Assembly: GCA_002448815.1 (NCBI GenBank)
Contig: DKAJ01000012.1
Location: 141,056 to 205,055 of the forward strand
Length of the DNA stretch: 64,000 nt
Reading direction: 5' to 3'
DNA from: Micavibrio sp. UBA6929
GTDB lineage: Bacteria > Pseudomonadota > Alphaproteobacteria > Micavibrionales > Micavibrionaceae
Shown: piece by piece, positions 19,233-27,929 of the stretch
Layout: each line of letters opens with the position of its first letter
How positions within the stretch are numbered: the stretch's first letter is position 1
Made by a program: the position numbers and the translations under genes
The notes under the pieces: model-generated
What the model saw: only the letters and a program-made list of their open reading frames with translations
What the model was told of the DNA's origin: nothing
Databases searched by the model: none

Positions 19233-21074
19233 CTAAGCTTGAGGCGTGAACAGATCACCTAGCTGTGCAATCAAACCTTCTGCAAGTCCCGTTGCATCGG
19301 TGAGGGTCATGGCGCGGCGGTAATAACGCGTGACATCATGGCCGATACCAATCGCGCTCAGCTCTACATCGGATTGTGTTTCAATCCAGTTGATCACAGT
19401 GCGCAAGTCATCTTCAAGAATATTGCCTTGGTTCGCGGACAGCGTTGAATCATCAACAGGCGCACCATCTGAGATAACCATCAGAATTTTACGGGCCTCG
19501 TTACGTCTGGCAAGGCGGTTATACGCCCATGCAAGTGCCTCGCCATCAATGTTTTCTTTAAGCAATCCTTCTTTTAACATCAGGCCTAAATTTTTACGCG
19601 ATCTGCGCATCGGTGCATCGGCGGCCTTGTAGATAATGTGACGAATATCATTCAGGCGCCCTGGGTTTTTCGGGCGGCCGTTCTCAAGCCAGTGTTCGCG
19701 GGCATGGCCGCCTTTCCATGCGCGGGTTGTAAAGCCTAAAACCTCGACATGGATATTGCACCGCTCAAGCGTTTGCGCAATGACATCGGCGCTCATCGCG
19801 GCGAGGGCTATGGGGCGGCCGCGCATAGAGCCCGAGTTATCAATCAAAATACTCACAACAGTGTCACGTTCATCGCTTTGAATTTCTTGTTTAAATGTCA
19901 AAGGCAGGGTCGGGTTGGCGATGATGCGGGCCAAACGCGCCGCGTCTAATTTGCCTTCCTCAAGATCAAAGCGCCATCTGCGCTGCTGCTGCGCCATGAT
20001 TTTGCGTTGCAGGCGGTTTGCCAGTTTTGCGACCAATGCACGCGTGCCGTGCAACTGCTTATCCAGCATTGCGCGTAAACGGGTCAGCTCCAGCGGGTCA
20101 GAAAGGTCCGCCGCGTCAATGACCTCGTCAAAGGTACTTGTGTAAATTTTATAGAGGCCGTGAATGCTGCTTGCTTGGCTGCGTTTGGCGCGTTCATTGC
20201 CAAAGTCGCTGTTGCCTTCGCTTTCGCGTTCTTGTGCGTCTTCTGGTGGTAAGTCGACGCCTGCGCTCATGCTGCTATTCTCGTCGCCGTCTTCTTGTTC
20301 GCTTGGCGTGTCATCTTGAGATCCAGACGCGCCTTCTTCGTCCTCGGGCTGTTCCTCTGGGGCTGTGTCTTGCGTGTCTTCAGGCTCGCCTGAATCAAGG
20401 CTATCATCATCGGCGTGGTCAGGAAGGTCAGACTGCGTATCAAGCCCCCAATCGCGCAGTTGATCGCGGACATTTTTAGAAAACATTTCTTGATTGTCGA
20501 GATGCGGCGCAAAGGTGCTCCAGTCCATATCTTGAAGTGTCTGAGGAATATGTTTCAAACTCTCACGCAGTGCCTTAGGAAGCGGTTTTACGCCCGATAG
20601 CGCGCAGTACCCCGCCAAATGCAGTGCATCGGCCATAGGAATTGGCGGGCTGTCATCGCCTTTATTATGATACCCCATCAGCGTACATTTTTTTGCCAGC
20701 ATTGCGGCAATGTTTTTGCCTGCGCCTGGCATGGTCTTTGCGCCTAAGGCCTCGCAGCGCATCGTCTCCATTGCGGCGAAAAGGTCTTGTGCTTCAAATT
20801 CCACAGGCGCGTCGCGTGTGTGCAGGGCAGGAGAGTGATAATGCCGCACGAAGCTTTGCGCATCGCTGCTGCCGCGGACAACGTGAACAGAGCTTGCATT
20901 GAGGTTGTGATCGGGCAGGGGCAGGCGCAGTGTCGTGTCAGCGCTTAGGTTATGTTGCCCCGGAATGGTCGAGGGAGTGAAAGACACGTCAAGATCACCC
21001 TGATGCGCAATCGAGCGTGTTACGGCGCGAATAGCATCTTGAAAATGATCTGACTTGTTATCGTTTTGGCTCAT
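19233..21074 (-). CDS. cobT: Cobaltochelatase CobT-type subunit (VWA protein)
   Basis: Partner of the AAA+ protein CobS in the aerobic cobalt chelatase that loads Co2+ into hydrogenobyrinate a,c-diamide with CobN. The roughly 613-residue protein has the usual CobT layout: N-terminal helical region, an acidic, low-complexity middle (about 210-300; DDDSLDSGEPEDTQD, GDENSS) and a C-terminal von Willebrand A domain with the MIDAS motif DNSGSMRGRP near 425. The second in-frame ATG (21074) has an AGGGT ribosome site at better distance than the first (21080). It lies 40 bp after cobS. CobN is not in this window, so the metal target is inferred from family only. Confidence 0.9.
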   Translation of the reverse strand: MSQNDNKSDHFQDAIRAVTRSIAHQGDLDVSFTPSTIPGQHNLSADTTLRLPLPDHNLNASSVHVVRGSSDAQSFVRHYHSPALHTRDAPVEFEAQDLFAAMETMRCEALGAKTMPGAGKNIAAMLAKKCTLMGYHNKGDDSPPIPMADALHLAGYCALSGVKPLPKALRESLKHIPQTLQDMDWSTFAPHLDNQEMFSKNVRDQLRDWGLDTQSDLPDHADDDSLDSGEPEDTQDTAPEEQPEDEEGASGSQDDTPSEQEDGDENSSMSAGVDLPPEDAQERESEGNSDFGNERAKRSQASSIHGLYKIYTSTFDEVIDAADLSDPLELTRLRAMLDKQLHGTRALVAKLANRLQRKIMAQQQRRWRFDLEEGKLDAARLARIIANPTLPLTFKQEIQSDERDTVVSILIDNSGSMRGRPIALAAMSADVIAQTLERCNIHVEVLGFTTRAWKGGHAREHWLENGRPKNPGRLNDIRHIIYKAADAPMRRSRKNLGLMLKEGLLKENIDGEALAWAYNRLARRNEARKILMVISDGAPVDDSTLSANQGNILEDDLRTVINWIETQSDVELSAIGIGHDVTRYYRRAMTLTDATGLAEGLIAQLGDLFTPQA

Positions 21075-21114
21075 CACCATACCCTAGCTTTTGCCATGCC
21101 ACAGTCACGTGCGG

Positions 21115-22113
21115 CTATGCGCCAAGTGCACTGTCTGGCAGTTCAATGTCAAAGCATCGCTGATAATACTCGGCGATAATTGGGCGCTCTGCTTCATCGC
21201 ATTTATTCATAAAGGACAAAATAAAGGCCGTTTCGCGGTTGCCGAAAATCTGCATATTTTCGATCCAGCTAATAACTGTGCGCGGGCTCATCAATGTGGA
21301 GATATCCCCGTGAATAAAGCCTTGGCGCGTAAGGTCGGCCATCTTAATCATGCTTGCGACTTCATTTTGTCGCGCGGGGTCGCTGGCGATATCAGGAAAT
21401 TTCTTCAGCATAATCTCAAGTTCCTGTGCCTCGGGCAGATAATTGAGCGTCGCAACAATGTTCCAGCGATCCATCTGACCTTGGTTTAGCTGATGCGTGC
21501 CGTGATACAGACCTGTTGCATCGCCTAGGCCAATAGTGTTGGCGGTCGCAAACAGGCGAAAGGCAGGATTGGGTGCGATAACCTTATTTTGGTCAAGTAA
21601 GGTCAGTTTGCCTTCTTGCTCAAGAATACGCTGAATAACGAACATAACATCAGGGCGGCCTGCATCATACTCATCGAAAATCAACGCGCACGGATTCTGC
21701 AGCGCCCATGTCAGCAGTCCATCTTGCCACGCGGTGACTTGCTTGCCGTCTTCCAAAGTAATCGTGTCTTTGCCGATAAGGTCAATGCGACTGACGTGGC
21801 TATCAAGGTTAATGCGAATACATGGCCAGTTTAAACGCGCGGCGACTTGTTCGATGTGCGTCGATTTTCCTGTCCCGTGATAGCCCTGTATCATAACGCG
21901 GCGGTTATGTGCAAAGCCCGCCAAGATAGCCAGCGTTGTTTCTTGGTCAAAATGGTAACTGGGGTCAATGGGCGGCATGTGCGCGCCAGCCTGTGAAAAC
22001 GCAGGAATATCCCAATCGCAATCAATGCCAAATGTGTCAGATGCCTTGACGGTTATATCCGGCAAAAGTGCGCTATGTTCGCTTGACGATTTTAATTCTG
22101 TAATGTCACCCAT
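21115..22113 (-). CDS. cobS: Cobaltochelatase CobS-type AAA+ ATPase
   Basis: A MoxR-like AAA+ ATPase of 332 residues that forms the motor ring with CobT. It shows Walker A GYHGTGKSTH (near 98), Walker B ALIFDEYDAG (near 165), and downstream sensor residues in LFATANTIGLGD. The N-terminal DTFGIDCDWDIPAF segment is typical of CobS. It starts 2 bp after the stop of the J-domain gene, so J-domain, cobS and cobT are probably one transcript. The order bolA divergent from this trio is widely conserved in Alphaproteobacteria. Confidence 0.93.
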   Translation of the reverse strand: MGDITELKSSSEHSALLPDITVKASDTFGIDCDWDIPAFSQAGAHMPPIDPSYHFDQETTLAILAGFAHNRRVMIQGYHGTGKSTHIEQVAARLNWPCIRINLDSHVSRIDLIGKDTITLEDGKQVTAWQDGLLTWALQNPCALIFDEYDAGRPDVMFVIQRILEQEGKLTLLDQNKVIAPNPAFRLFATANTIGLGDATGLYHGTHQLNQGQMDRWNIVATLNYLPEAQELEIMLKKFPDIASDPARQNEVASMIKMADLTRQGFIHGDISTLMSPRTVISWIENMQIFGNRETAFILSFMNKCDEAERPIIAEYYQRCFDIELPDSALGA

Positions 22114-22115
22114 AT

Positions 22116-22742
22116 TTAAAATCCTTTATCCATCATCTTTTCGTATTTTTCGAAGGCCTCTTTCAAAATGGTATACGCGATATTGATCTCTTTGAGAAGG
22201 TCTTCGGCCTTGCTGCATCCCTTATTACGGTCAGGGTGGTGCTTTTTAGCGAGTTCTTTATAGCGTTTCTTTAAGATATCTAAATCAAGTGGAGGCTCAA
22301 GCCCCAAAAGCGCCATGGCTTTATATTCGTCTGAATCATGATGATAGGCAAATGCCGTTGATCTGCGTTTGCGCTCTTCTTCGCTAGAGCCTGATGGGTC
22401 TTCATCAGTATTGTGATATGTCTGCCATGCTTTCTTGCGTAGCGTATCTGCGGGGTCTTCTGTGCCCTCGTGGCGCCATGTTGGGCGATCACCATATAGG
22501 CTGCGCAGCATTTCTTGCTCGACCTGCAATGGGGTCATACCGTCAAAATAGTCCCAGGACGCGTTATAGGCTTTTACGTGTAAAAGGCAGAAGTGATAAT
22601 AATCGTCACATTGGCGCGATTTTGGCGCTTTAAATTCACCTGGTGCCTCACATTCACGGAAATCACAGCGCATTGCTGCGCCGCAGGAGCTTTTTTTATC
22701 CTTATATTCTGGGGAGTTAGGCTTAAGCTCTATTCTTGGCAT
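22116..22742 (-). CDS. DnaJ-domain protein of the cobS-cobT cluster
   Basis: A 208-residue protein with an unusual arrangement: the J domain is C-terminal (about 145-205), with the Hsp70-stimulating HPD in AKKHHPDRNKG. The N-terminal half carries several cysteines (SSCGAAMRCDFRECEAPGEF and QCDDYYHFCLLH), suggesting a metal- or structure-stabilising module, and a conserved-looking YNASWDYFDGM segment. Translation from ATG 22742 (MPRIELKPNSPEY) matches the expected start; a longer frame upstream adds an unlikely hydrophobic leader. The cysteine module and its location suggest a dedicated chaperone for the chelatase complex, which is inference. Confidence 0.85.
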   Translation of the reverse strand: MPRIELKPNSPEYKDKKSSCGAAMRCDFRECEAPGEFKAPKSRQCDDYYHFCLLHVKAYNASWDYFDGMTPLQVEQEMLRSLYGDRPTWRHEGTEDPADTLRKKAWQTYHNTDEDPSGSSEEERKRRSTAFAYHHDSDEYKAMALLGLEPPLDLDILKKRYKELAKKHHPDRNKGCSKAEDLLKEINIAYTILKEAFEKYEKMMDKGF

Positions 22743-22836
22743 TGAAAGAAAAGTCCAAATGTGGCAAATTAACACGCATTAAACAGTATATAGACTTATA
22801 TATGCCCTTCGTAAACCAGTGCGAGAGACTTTCGTG

Positions 22837-23097
22837 ATGAATATGGCACAATTGATAGAAGATCAAATAAAAAGCCAGTTAAAAGTTTCTGACTTGATTA
22901 TTGTCAATGAAAGCGAATTGCACGCAGGGCATGCTGGTGACAACGGCACTGGTCAGACACACTTTAAACTTAAGGTTGTTTCTAAAGGCCTTGCGTCCTT
23001 ACCGCGAGTGCAGGGGCAGCGCCAAGTGATGAGTCTTCTTAAGCCCTTGTTTGATAAAGGCTTACATGCTGTTTCAATTCACATTTCTGCTGAGTAA
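22837..23097 (+). CDS. bolA: BolA family protein
   Basis: An 86-residue BolA/YrbA-fold protein; family members bind [2Fe-2S] clusters with monothiol glutaredoxins and influence envelope and iron responses. The signature NESELHAGHAGDNGTGQTHF contains the conserved His-rich loop, and the C-terminal KGLHAVSIHI matches the class II-like end. GTG codons at 22819 and 22834 are in frame, but ATG 22837 has a GAGAG ribosome site at good spacing. It is divergent from the J-domain/cobS/cobT operon with under 100 bp between them. Confidence 0.93.
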   Translation: MNMAQLIEDQIKSQLKVSDLIIVNESELHAGHAGDNGTGQTHFKLKVVSKGLASLPRVQGQRQVMSLLKPLFDKGLHAVSIHISAE

Positions 23098-23175
23098 TTA
23101 AAAAATATTAAAAAAAGTTTGCACGCACAGGTTGTGTTTTGTTTATATCTTTTTACTGAGTTATGTCATTTTCTA

Positions 23176-23190
23176 GCACCTAATAGGTGC
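23176..23190. repeat. Perfect inverted repeat in front of the ribbon-helix-helix gene
   Basis: GCACCT-AAT-AGGTGC, two perfect 6-base arms with a 3-base loop, followed by GATTTTCTG. It could be a weak terminator for bolA, or an operator for the downstream ribbon-helix-helix protein, since such proteins often bind small inverted repeats in their own promoters. The short T run makes a terminator only weakly supported. Confidence 0.4.
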
Positions 23191-23239
23191 GATTTTCTGA
23201 GTTTGTAAAATCTTAATAATAACAATAAGGGGATTCGAA

Positions 23240-23674
23240 ATGGGCTCATTTCTTGAAGACGAAATTAAATCTACACTCATCAGCCGCAACGTAACAGTAA
23301 TGGGGCGCAGAACATCTATCCGGTTAGAGCCTGATATGTGGAAGGCTCTCAAAGAAATCGCAAGCCGCGAGCAATGCACAATCCATGATATCTGCACATT
23401 GGTTAAAATGCGTAAAAAAGAAACAACGTCATTAACTGCGGCGATCCGTGTATTTATGATGTTATATTTCCGCGCTGCAACAACAGAAGAAGGACACAGA
23501 CGTGCAAGTCACGGGTCGTTTTCCGTTATGGCAAAACGTGCGCGCCTCACAGAAGAGGATGCAGCGTATTTTTCATGCATCAAGCCTATGCCATCTAATA
23601 ATGATGTAAGTCAGATTCTACGCCGCGGCAATGCCATGGGCGGTATGCGTCAGGTAAATTCGCTTAGTGCTTAA
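23240..23674 (+). CDS. Ribbon-helix-helix domain protein
   Basis: A 144-residue predicted DNA-binding protein. The ribbon-helix-helix lies at about 17-75: the strand NVTVMGRRTSIRLEPDMW is followed by two helices (KALKEIASREQC and SLTAAIRVFMMLYF), as in the RHH_4-type domain common in Alphaproteobacteria. The C-terminal third is unassigned. The start is supported by an AAGGGG ribosome site. It ends 4 bp into the stop of convergent accA. It may autoregulate through the inverted repeat at 23176-23190. The DNA targets are unknown. Confidence 0.85.
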   Translation: MGSFLEDEIKSTLISRNVTVMGRRTSIRLEPDMWKALKEIASREQCTIHDICTLVKMRKKETTSLTAAIRVFMMLYFRAATTEEGHRRASHGSFSVMAKRARLTEEDAAYFSCIKPMPSNNDVSQILRRGNAMGGMRQVNSLSA

Positions 23675-24621
23675 ATATCACGGCCGAATTTAAGGAATTT
23701 TTCACGACGGTCTTTGACGATTTTATCCTTATCCCAGTCGCTCAGTTCATCTAATGCGGCTTGGATTTTGATGCCAACATTATGAATTGTTTCTGTGCGA
23801 TAACGATGTGCGCCGCCAATAGGCTCGTCAATGATATCGTCGATCAGGTTGAAGCTCTTAAGATCTTGCGCTGTTAATTTTAGCGCCGCTGCCGCATCCT
23901 GCGCATGCTCGCCACTGCGCCATAAAATAGAAGCGCAGCCTTCTGGTGAGATGACGGAATAGATAGAGTGTTCAAGCATAAAGACTTTATTTGCAGTGGC
24001 AATTGCAATCGCGCCGCCTGAGCCGCCTTCACCAATAACAACAGAGATAATAGGAACATGTGTGCGTAAGCAGCTCTCGATTGACTTCGCAATGGCCTCT
24101 GATTGACCGCGCTCTTCCGCGCCACGACCTGGGTATGCGCCTGCAGTATCAACTAGTGTAATCACAGGAATCTGGAATTGGTCAGCCATCGCAAGCAGGC
24201 GTTGGGCTTTGCGGTATCCTTCTGGGCGTGTCATGCCAAAATTGTGCTTAATGCGGCTTTCGGTATCGTTACCTTTTTCTTGTCCGATCACCATAACCGA
24301 TTGACCGTTAAAGCGACCAAGGCCGCCAATTAGTGCGTGGTCTTCTGCGAAGTTGCGATCACCTGCAAGCGGTGTGAAGTCTTCGATCAGTTCCACGATA
24401 TAATCTTTGAAATGCGGACGGTTTTGATGGCGTGCAACTTGGACTTTCTGCGCAGGTGTCAGTTTGCTGTATGTGGATTGCAAAAGACGATCTGCCTTTG
24501 CTGTCATGCGTTCAACTTCCTCGGCAATGTTCATGCCGTCTTCGTCGCTATTCATGTGGCGAAGCTCGGCAATTTTGCCTTCAAGTTCCAAAACAGGTTT
24601 TTCAAAATCAAGTTGATTCAT
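23671..24621 (-). CDS. accA: Acetyl-CoA carboxylase carboxyltransferase subunit alpha
   Basis: With AccD, transfers the carboxyl group from biotinyl-BCCP to acetyl-CoA, producing malonyl-CoA for fatty acid synthesis. The 316-residue length is typical. Visible family blocks include RPHFKDYIVELIEDF, the crotonase-fold oxyanion region VTLVDTAGAYPGRGAEERGQ, and VIGEGGSGGAIAI. ATG 24621 has an AAGGA ribosome site; the TTG just upstream is not needed. It is read from its own leader, separated from xerD by a terminator at 24694-24715. Confidence 0.96.
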   Translation of the reverse strand: MNQLDFEKPVLELEGKIAELRHMNSDEDGMNIAEEVERMTAKADRLLQSTYSKLTPAQKVQVARHQNRPHFKDYIVELIEDFTPLAGDRNFAEDHALIGGLGRFNGQSVMVIGQEKGNDTESRIKHNFGMTRPEGYRKAQRLLAMADQFQIPVITLVDTAGAYPGRGAEERGQSEAIAKSIESCLRTHVPIISVVIGEGGSGGAIAIATANKVFMLEHSIYSVISPEGCASILWRSGEHAQDAAAALKLTAQDLKSFNLIDDIIDEPIGGAHRYRTETIHNVGIKIQAALDELSDWDKDKIVKDRREKFLKFGRDI

Positions 24622-24693
24622 CAAGGTATCCTTTAATTTGTGAGGAATTTTAGCCTTTATAAAGCTTTATAAGGGGGAGTGCAAGCCATGAAA

Positions 24694-24715
24694 AAGGAGG
24701 TCATTTGACCTCCTT
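24694..24715 (-). terminator. Intrinsic terminator after xerD
   Basis: Perfect stem AAGGAGGTCA / TGACCTCCTT with a 2-base nominal loop; on the minus strand the stem is followed by a run of T (plus-strand AAAAA at 24691-24695). It lies 24 bp beyond the xerD stop and before accA, so it should end the xerD transcript. Confidence 0.8.
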
Positions 24716-24738
24716 GTCCGTATTCATTGGCAAAGCGC

Positions 24739-25725
24739 TTATGCTTTCTTGGATAGCGGGTGCTTTTCTGCAACTGTTGCTTCCAGTTTATCACCCAAAA
24801 CATGTGTGTAAATCTGCGTTGTCGCAATATCGGCATGCCCAAGCATTTTTTGCACTGCGCGTAAGTCTGCGCCATTGCTAAGCAAGTGTGTTGCAAATGC
24901 GTGACGTAATACGTGCGGGCTAACGCGGCTTTCGTCAACTTTCGCTGCGCGTGCAAGATCTTTAAGCAACTGTGCAAAGCGCTGACGTGTTAGGTGGCCA
25001 CTGCCAGATGTACGTGATGGGAATAAGAATTTCTCTTGCAAGGCGCGTTGGTCGTCTTCACCAATATGTTGATCGCGCATATCAAGATAGTTGTTAAGCG
25101 CTTCGCGCGCTTTATCTGATAGGGGAACCATACGCTCACGGCCAGCTTTGCCCGCAACCATAACAAACTGACTGCCTTCGCCGATAGCTGACATTGGCAA
25201 GCCAACAAGCTCGGATACGCGCAAACCAGTTGCATAGAGCATCTCTAGCAAGCAAACCAAGCGAACATTTTCGGCAGAGTTGCTTGATGCTGCTGTGTTA
25301 ATCAGTTGATCAACTTCAGATTCGCTTAATGTTTTAGGAAGTGTACGGCCTTGCTTAGGGCTTTCAATCGTTGATGTTGGATCTTCTGTGCGTGCTTCTT
25401 CAGAGATCATGAAGCGATAAAACTGACGCAAAGCAGAAAGGCGGCGTGCAATTGTGCGCACGGCAATGTTGCCATCGTTAACGCCTTTTGTGTGTTTCTT
25501 TTGGCTAAGGTGAGTAAGGTACGCTTTAAGGTCCTCAGTTGTCGCCTTATCAATATCAGTGTTTTTCTCTGAACGAAGATAAAGGCTTACATCTGCAAGA
25601 TCTCTCCAATATGCCTGACGTGTATTCATTGCTGCGCCACGCTCTGTGGTCAGCATATCTAAAAAAGCATCCACCATAGGGTGAAGATCTGGTTTCGGCA
25701 TTGCTGGACGACCTGGTCTTGCCAT
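24739..25725 (-). CDS. xerD: Site-specific tyrosine recombinase XerD
   Basis: Resolves chromosome dimers at dif with XerC and FtsK. The 328-residue protein has the SAM-like N-terminal domain (about 12-110) and the catalytic domain with the Arg in ATGLRVSELVGL, the HVLRHAFATHLL box, the second His in KMLGHADIATTQIY, and the Tyr nucleophile in that last motif. AAGGAGATAAGA precedes the ATG. The accA-xerD-aroK-aroB neighbourhood is the conserved chromosomal location, so this is not a mobile-element integrase. Confidence 0.95.
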   Translation of the reverse strand: MARPGRPAMPKPDLHPMVDAFLDMLTTERGAAMNTRQAYWRDLADVSLYLRSEKNTDIDKATTEDLKAYLTHLSQKKHTKGVNDGNIAVRTIARRLSALRQFYRFMISEEARTEDPTSTIESPKQGRTLPKTLSESEVDQLINTAASSNSAENVRLVCLLEMLYATGLRVSELVGLPMSAIGEGSQFVMVAGKAGRERMVPLSDKAREALNNYLDMRDQHIGEDDQRALQEKFLFPSRTSGSGHLTRQRFAQLLKDLARAAKVDESRVSPHVLRHAFATHLLSNGADLRAVQKMLGHADIATTQIYTHVLGDKLEATVAEKHPLSKKA

Positions 25726-26030
25726 TCTTATCTCCTTAAAAAAATTCGTTCTTATTATTATTGTTTAGTAGCATTGTACTTCTAAGATCTCGGCGAGTGA
25801 CCGAAAAAGACCTAAGAGGAATAACGCTTTACCCCACAGCTTTCAAGCAACTTATTTTATGTTATTCACATAAATTGATCCCGAAACAGGGACGCAATTT
25901 AAAATAACGTGCCACAAGTGCCGTATTTCTGCACGTATACGCAGTACACAGTCGTTTAATTTGCATAGATTTTACGGAAAGTCAAGGGATTCTTTTCACA
26001 TAAAACCGGGTGCGGCGCAGCAATAAAAAG
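25726..26030. other. 305-bp stretch without a supported gene, upstream of xerD
   Basis: This AT-rich stretch separates the xerD start from a tiny membrane-protein gene transcribed in the same direction. I see no convincing protein frame, tRNA or T-run terminator. It contains short hairpin-capable sequences (for example TCCC...GGGA near 25885 and a TCGG...CCGA pair near 25790). It presumably holds the xerD promoter; a long leader or a small RNA cannot be excluded. Confidence 0.45.
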
Positions 26031-26156
26031 CTATTCCACAGCGATTTTGTGAACGGTTTCTGATTGAAGAACCTTGACATCAAGGCTGCCAACAATGATA
26101 AAACCAGCTATAAGGCCAAGGACAACAAGGCCTGTGAGAATTGGAAACAACTTCAT
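26031..26156 (-). CDS. 41-residue single-pass membrane protein
   Basis: A very short frame reading MKLFPILTGLVVLGLIAGFI and onward to a polar tail ending KIAVE. One hydrophobic helix (about 4-24) would anchor it in the inner membrane with a roughly 17-residue tail. AAGGA lies 5 bases before the ATG. Several Alphaproteobacteria carry a membrane protein with a similar beginning between xerD and aroK, so this may be a short version of that gene; I am relying on memory of that neighbourhood. Function unknown. Confidence 0.55.
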   Translation of the reverse strand: MKLFPILTGLVVLGLIAGFIIVGSLDVKVLQSETVHKIAVE

Positions 26157-26222
26157 AACAATCCTTTCGTTTGCATAGGTGGGTATACCAATCGCATGAT
26201 AAGTGATCAAGGCATTTAAAAA

Positions 26223-26756
26223 ATGAGACCATCTACAACATCATTAAGGAAGCGCCCAATATCATTCGTGGGCATGATGGGGACAGGTAAAACAACCCTA
26301 GGGCGAATCATTGCCCAGCGCTTGGCGATTCCTTTTATCGATACGGATCATTATATCGAGGTCGAGCAAGGACGCACAATTCCTGACATTTTTGCGAGAG
26401 ATGGTGAAAAAGCCTTCCGTGACATCGAGGCCTCAGCCATAAAGTCAATATTAGACAAAAACGAAAATGTCGTTATTGCGACTGGTGGCGGCATTGTAAC
26501 AACGCCACAATCGCTCGCCATGCTAAAAGATAAAACGCACATGTTTTGGCTACAGGCAACGCCGGAAAATATTTTCGCAAGGATAAAAAAAGATCCCAAC
26601 AGGCCGTTACTGCAAACAGAAAAGCCCTTGCAACAATTAAAGGATTTATTAGAAAAGCGTCAGGACTTATACGCGCAGGCGCATCATCATATTGTGCTGA
26701 ATGAAGGCAACCCGCACGCCACAGTCGATGAAGTGATTGATTTAATTCAAGGATAG
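26223..26756 (+). CDS. aroK: Shikimate kinase AroK
   Basis: Phosphorylates shikimate at O3 with ATP, step five of the chorismate pathway. The 177-residue protein has Walker A GMMGTGKTTLG (near 18), the shikimate-binding DTDHYIEVEQG with its Asp, the conserved FRDIEASAI, and the GGGIV loop. The lid region contains RIKKDPNRPLL. It is followed 37 bp later by aroB, and both precede a CorC-type gene, a conserved alphaproteobacterial run. It is divergent from the tiny membrane-protein gene. Confidence 0.96.
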   Translation: MRPSTTSLRKRPISFVGMMGTGKTTLGRIIAQRLAIPFIDTDHYIEVEQGRTIPDIFARDGEKAFRDIEASAIKSILDKNENVVIATGGGIVTTPQSLAMLKDKTHMFWLQATPENIFARIKKDPNRPLLQTEKPLQQLKDLLEKRQDLYAQAHHHIVLNEGNPHATVDEVIDLIQG

Positions 26757-26793
26757 TCTAAAAACCAATCAACGAAGAACAAAGAAGAATACA

Positions 26794-27921
26794 ATGAACC
26801 ATAAAACTGTACAGATTGATTTAGGCGTGCGTTGCTATGATATCCATATAGGCCGCAATTTGATTGGCAATATCGGTCGCTATGTGCCCAATGATTTGAT
26901 TGAGCGCCATGTCTACATCATTGGCGATAAGGCTGTATCAGATCATATTACAAAAATTGAAGCGGCTTTAGAAGATTCTGGCGCGCTGTCCGTGCAAACA
27001 CGTTTGTTTGCAGGTGGAGAGAAAACAAAATCCTTTGAAGCTTATCAGCAAGCATGTGAGTGGCTGTTGGAGCAGGGGTTAAAGCGTGACGCGGTTATTT
27101 ATGCCGTCGGCGGCGGGGTTATCGGTGATCTGGCGGGGTTTGTAGCGGCAAGCGTGATGCGCGGTGTTGACTTTATTCAGGTGCCAACAACGCTTCTTTC
27201 ACAAGTGGATAGTTCGGTGGGCGGAAAAACTGGCATTAACACAGCCCAAGGCAAAAACCTTGTTGGCGCGTTTTACCAGCCCCGCGCAGTCATCGCGGAT
27301 ATTGATACACTCGAAACCTTACCTCAGCGAGAGATTTTAGCTGGCTATGCCGAGATCGCCAAATACGGCCTTATTAATGACCCAGAGTTTTTTGCGTGGT
27401 TAGAAAACCATGGGCAAGATGTGTGCGCGCTGAAAACCGAAGAGTTAACCCGCGCAATTGAAATAAGCGTGAAGGCCAAAGCCGCCATCGTGCAAGAGGA
27501 TGAGCGCGAAGGCGGAAAACGTGCATTGCTTAACCTTGGGCACACATTTGGCCATGTCCTAGAAAATGCCGCGCAATATGACGGGCGGTTACTACATGGC
27601 GAGGCTGTTGCCATAGGCATCGTTATGGCGCATGAGGCCTCTGCGCGCCTTGGTTTATGTGATGATAAGGACGCGCAGCGTGTGCTTAGTCATTATCAAA
27701 CAATTGGCCTGCCCATTAGCGCTGCCAGCATTACACCCGCCATCACGCACAGCGCGCAGCAGCTTGCCACGATGATGCAAAAAGATAAAAAGGCGGATCG
27801 TAACGCCATTAAATTTATTTTAACGCGCGGCCTTGGGCAAAGCTTTATTACGTCTGACGTTGATATGAACGTGATCACCGATGTGATAAAAGACTCGCTA
27901 GAATCAGGCGAACATGCATAA
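26794..27921 (+). CDS. aroB: 3-Dehydroquinate synthase AroB
   Basis: Converts DAHP to 3-dehydroquinate using NAD+ and a divalent metal, the second chorismate-pathway step. The 375-residue protein shows the nucleotide-binding GGGVIGDLAGFVAA, the substrate-binding PTTLLSQVDSSVGGKTGIN, and metal ligands in LNLGHTFGHVLEN and LHGEAVAIG. Immediately downstream, 8 bp away, is the CorC-type gene. Chorismate made here feeds the chorismate mutase and dehydrogenase encoded near 37 kb. Confidence 0.96.
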   Translation: MNHKTVQIDLGVRCYDIHIGRNLIGNIGRYVPNDLIERHVYIIGDKAVSDHITKIEAALEDSGALSVQTRLFAGGEKTKSFEAYQQACEWLLEQGLKRDAVIYAVGGGVIGDLAGFVAASVMRGVDFIQVPTTLLSQVDSSVGGKTGINTAQGKNLVGAFYQPRAVIADIDTLETLPQREILAGYAEIAKYGLINDPEFFAWLENHGQDVCALKTEELTRAIEISVKAKAAIVQEDEREGGKRALLNLGHTFGHVLENAAQYDGRLLHGEAVAIGIVMAHEASARLGLCDDKDAQRVLSHYQTIGLPISAASITPAITHSAQQLATMMQKDKKADRNAIKFILTRGLGQSFITSDVDMNVITDVIKDSLESGEHA

Positions 27922-27929
27922 TTAACAGC

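Noticed and set aside
24657..24672. Perfect 16-base palindrome TTATAAAGCTTTATAA upstream of accA
   Set aside because: It is made almost wholly of A and T and could arise by chance or contain a -10 element; no second copy or bound protein is suggested.
24739..25725. The tyrosine recombinase as integrase of an integrated element
   Set aside because: Its motifs and the accA/aroK/aroB neighbourhood are those of chromosomal XerD, and no attachment repeats, tRNA or phage genes are present.
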